Source of the DNA: Mycobacterium sp.
GTDB taxonomy: Bacteria > Actinomycetota > Actinomycetes > Mycobacteriales > Mycobacteriaceae
Assembly: GCA_028706695.1 (NCBI GenBank)
Contig: JAQTVU010000241.1
Span: 1 to 5,205, forward strand
Reading direction: 5' to 3'
Length of the DNA: 5,205 nt
Shown here: piece by piece, positions 4,807 to 5,205 of the stretch
Position numbering within the stretch: the first letter of the stretch is position 1
How the letters are laid out: the number at the start of each line of letters is the position of its first letter
Program-made: the position numbers and the translations under genes
Notes under the pieces: model-generated
The model's input: the letters and a program-made list of their open reading frames with translations, nothing else
Databases searched by the model: none
What the model was told of the DNA's origin: nothing

Positions 4807-5205
4807 ATGCGCGTGCCGATCGTATTGCTCTGCCCGGTGGTTGGCCTGGCGACGGTGCTGACGGCGTGCGGCCGGCCGGCTTCTCATGCTTCGCCGCCGA
4901 GTGTGCCGCCGCCGTCGTCCAGCGGGCCGGTGGACCGGCTCAATCGTCCTCAGCATCCCCCTCAGCGTGAGGTGGTGGCCGAGCCCATGGACCCGGACAA
5001 GCGTGTCGGCCCGATCTTTCTGGACGGCGCCACCACGCACGTCTGCACGGGTGCGGTGCTGCATTCGGCGGGCGGCAACTTGGTCATCACGGCGGCGCAC
5101 TGTCTGGCCGGAGCCGCCCAGATCGCTTTTGCTCCCGGTTTCGCCGGGGAGACCGCGCCCACCGATGCGTGGACGGCCGACGCCGTGTACCTGGATCCGC
5201 GGTGG
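4807..5205 (+). CDS. Secreted lipoprotein, trypsin-fold serine protease, N-terminal part (partial)
   Basis: The first 133 codons are present and the gene runs off the right edge. Residues 1-21 form a lipoprotein signal peptide: short basic start (MRVP), hydrophobic stretch, and lipobox LTAC with Cys21 followed by Gly. The mature protein is therefore expected to be lipid-anchored to the outer face of the cytoplasmic membrane. A Pro/Ser/His-rich linker (about 23-55) leads into a chymotrypsin/trypsin-like domain. VGPIF (67-71) resembles the mature N-terminal strand, and HVCTGAVLHSAGGNLVITAAHCL (split here at 78-100) contains Cys80, the catalytic His98 in TAAHC, and Cys99, the usual disulfide around the His. 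The catalytic Asp and Ser lie beyond the window, so activity cannot be confirmed. No other in-frame start lies close upstream of the ATG at 4807, and the ribosome-binding site is weak (GGGA). I cannot name an M. tuberculosis ortholog at this position. Extracytoplasmic proteolysis is the inferred role. Confidence 0.85.
   Translation, partial: MRVPIVLLCPVVGLATVLTACGRPASHASPPSVPPPSSSGPVDRLNRPQHPPQREVVAEPMDPDKRVGPIFLDGATTHVCTGAVLHSAGGNLVITAAHCLAGAAQIAFAPGFAGETAPTDAWTADAVYLDPRW

Noticed and set aside
4735..5100. 121-codon minus-strand frame opposite the protease start
   Set aside because: It is Arg/His-rich, antisense to a gene with a lipobox and TAAHC motif, and has no supporting features.

Overview
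The window looks like chromosomal DNA of a slow-growing Mycobacterium, related to but not identical with the M. tuberculosis complex. It is GC-rich, codons favour G/C in third position, several starts are GTG, and five of the six intact or partial genes look like close relatives of M. tuberculosis proteins that I recognise from memory (Rv1320c, Rv1321/NucS, Rv2717c, Rv2715, Rv2714). No database search was run, so every ortholog name rests on recalled family sequences and on motifs visible here.

Layout, left to right. (1) 1-764, minus: the N-terminal, membrane-embedded part of a class III adenylate cyclase of the Rv1318c-Rv1320c type, cut by the window edge. (2) 810-1481, plus: nucS, the mismatch endonuclease of actinobacterial non-canonical mismatch repair, divergent from the cyclase with under 50 bp between starts. 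(3) 1482-1667: a gap with a weak hairpin and a coding-like minus-strand tail of unknown origin. (4) 1668-2153, plus: a nitrobindin-type heme protein. (5) 2160-2529, minus: the wreck of a PhzF-family gene (Rv2716 type). Its C-terminal end is clear and its middle is replaced by a decayed piece of an IS21-family istB gene. (6) 2545-3576 and 3610-4581, minus: an alpha/beta hydrolase preceded by a PAC2-family gene, 33 bp apart and probably one operon. (7) 4582-4806: a divergent control region with two tandem repeats and several GTTC/GAAC inverted repeats. (8) 4807-5205, plus: the start of a lipoprotein trypsin-fold serine protease, cut by the right edge.

Genes 4-6 keep the order and relative orientation of M. 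tuberculosis Rv2717c-Rv2716-Rv2715-Rv2714. Genes 1-2 keep those of Rv1320c-Rv1321. In M. tuberculosis these two blocks are far apart, so the gap at 1482-1667 appears to be a rearrangement junction. The other side of the Rv2714 block also differs: a protease sits where I would expect sthA (Rv2713). An IS21 relic inside the moved block offers a possible, unproven link to the rearrangement. I found no new defence or mobile system. The most informative parts are the phzF/istB wreck and the divergent control region.
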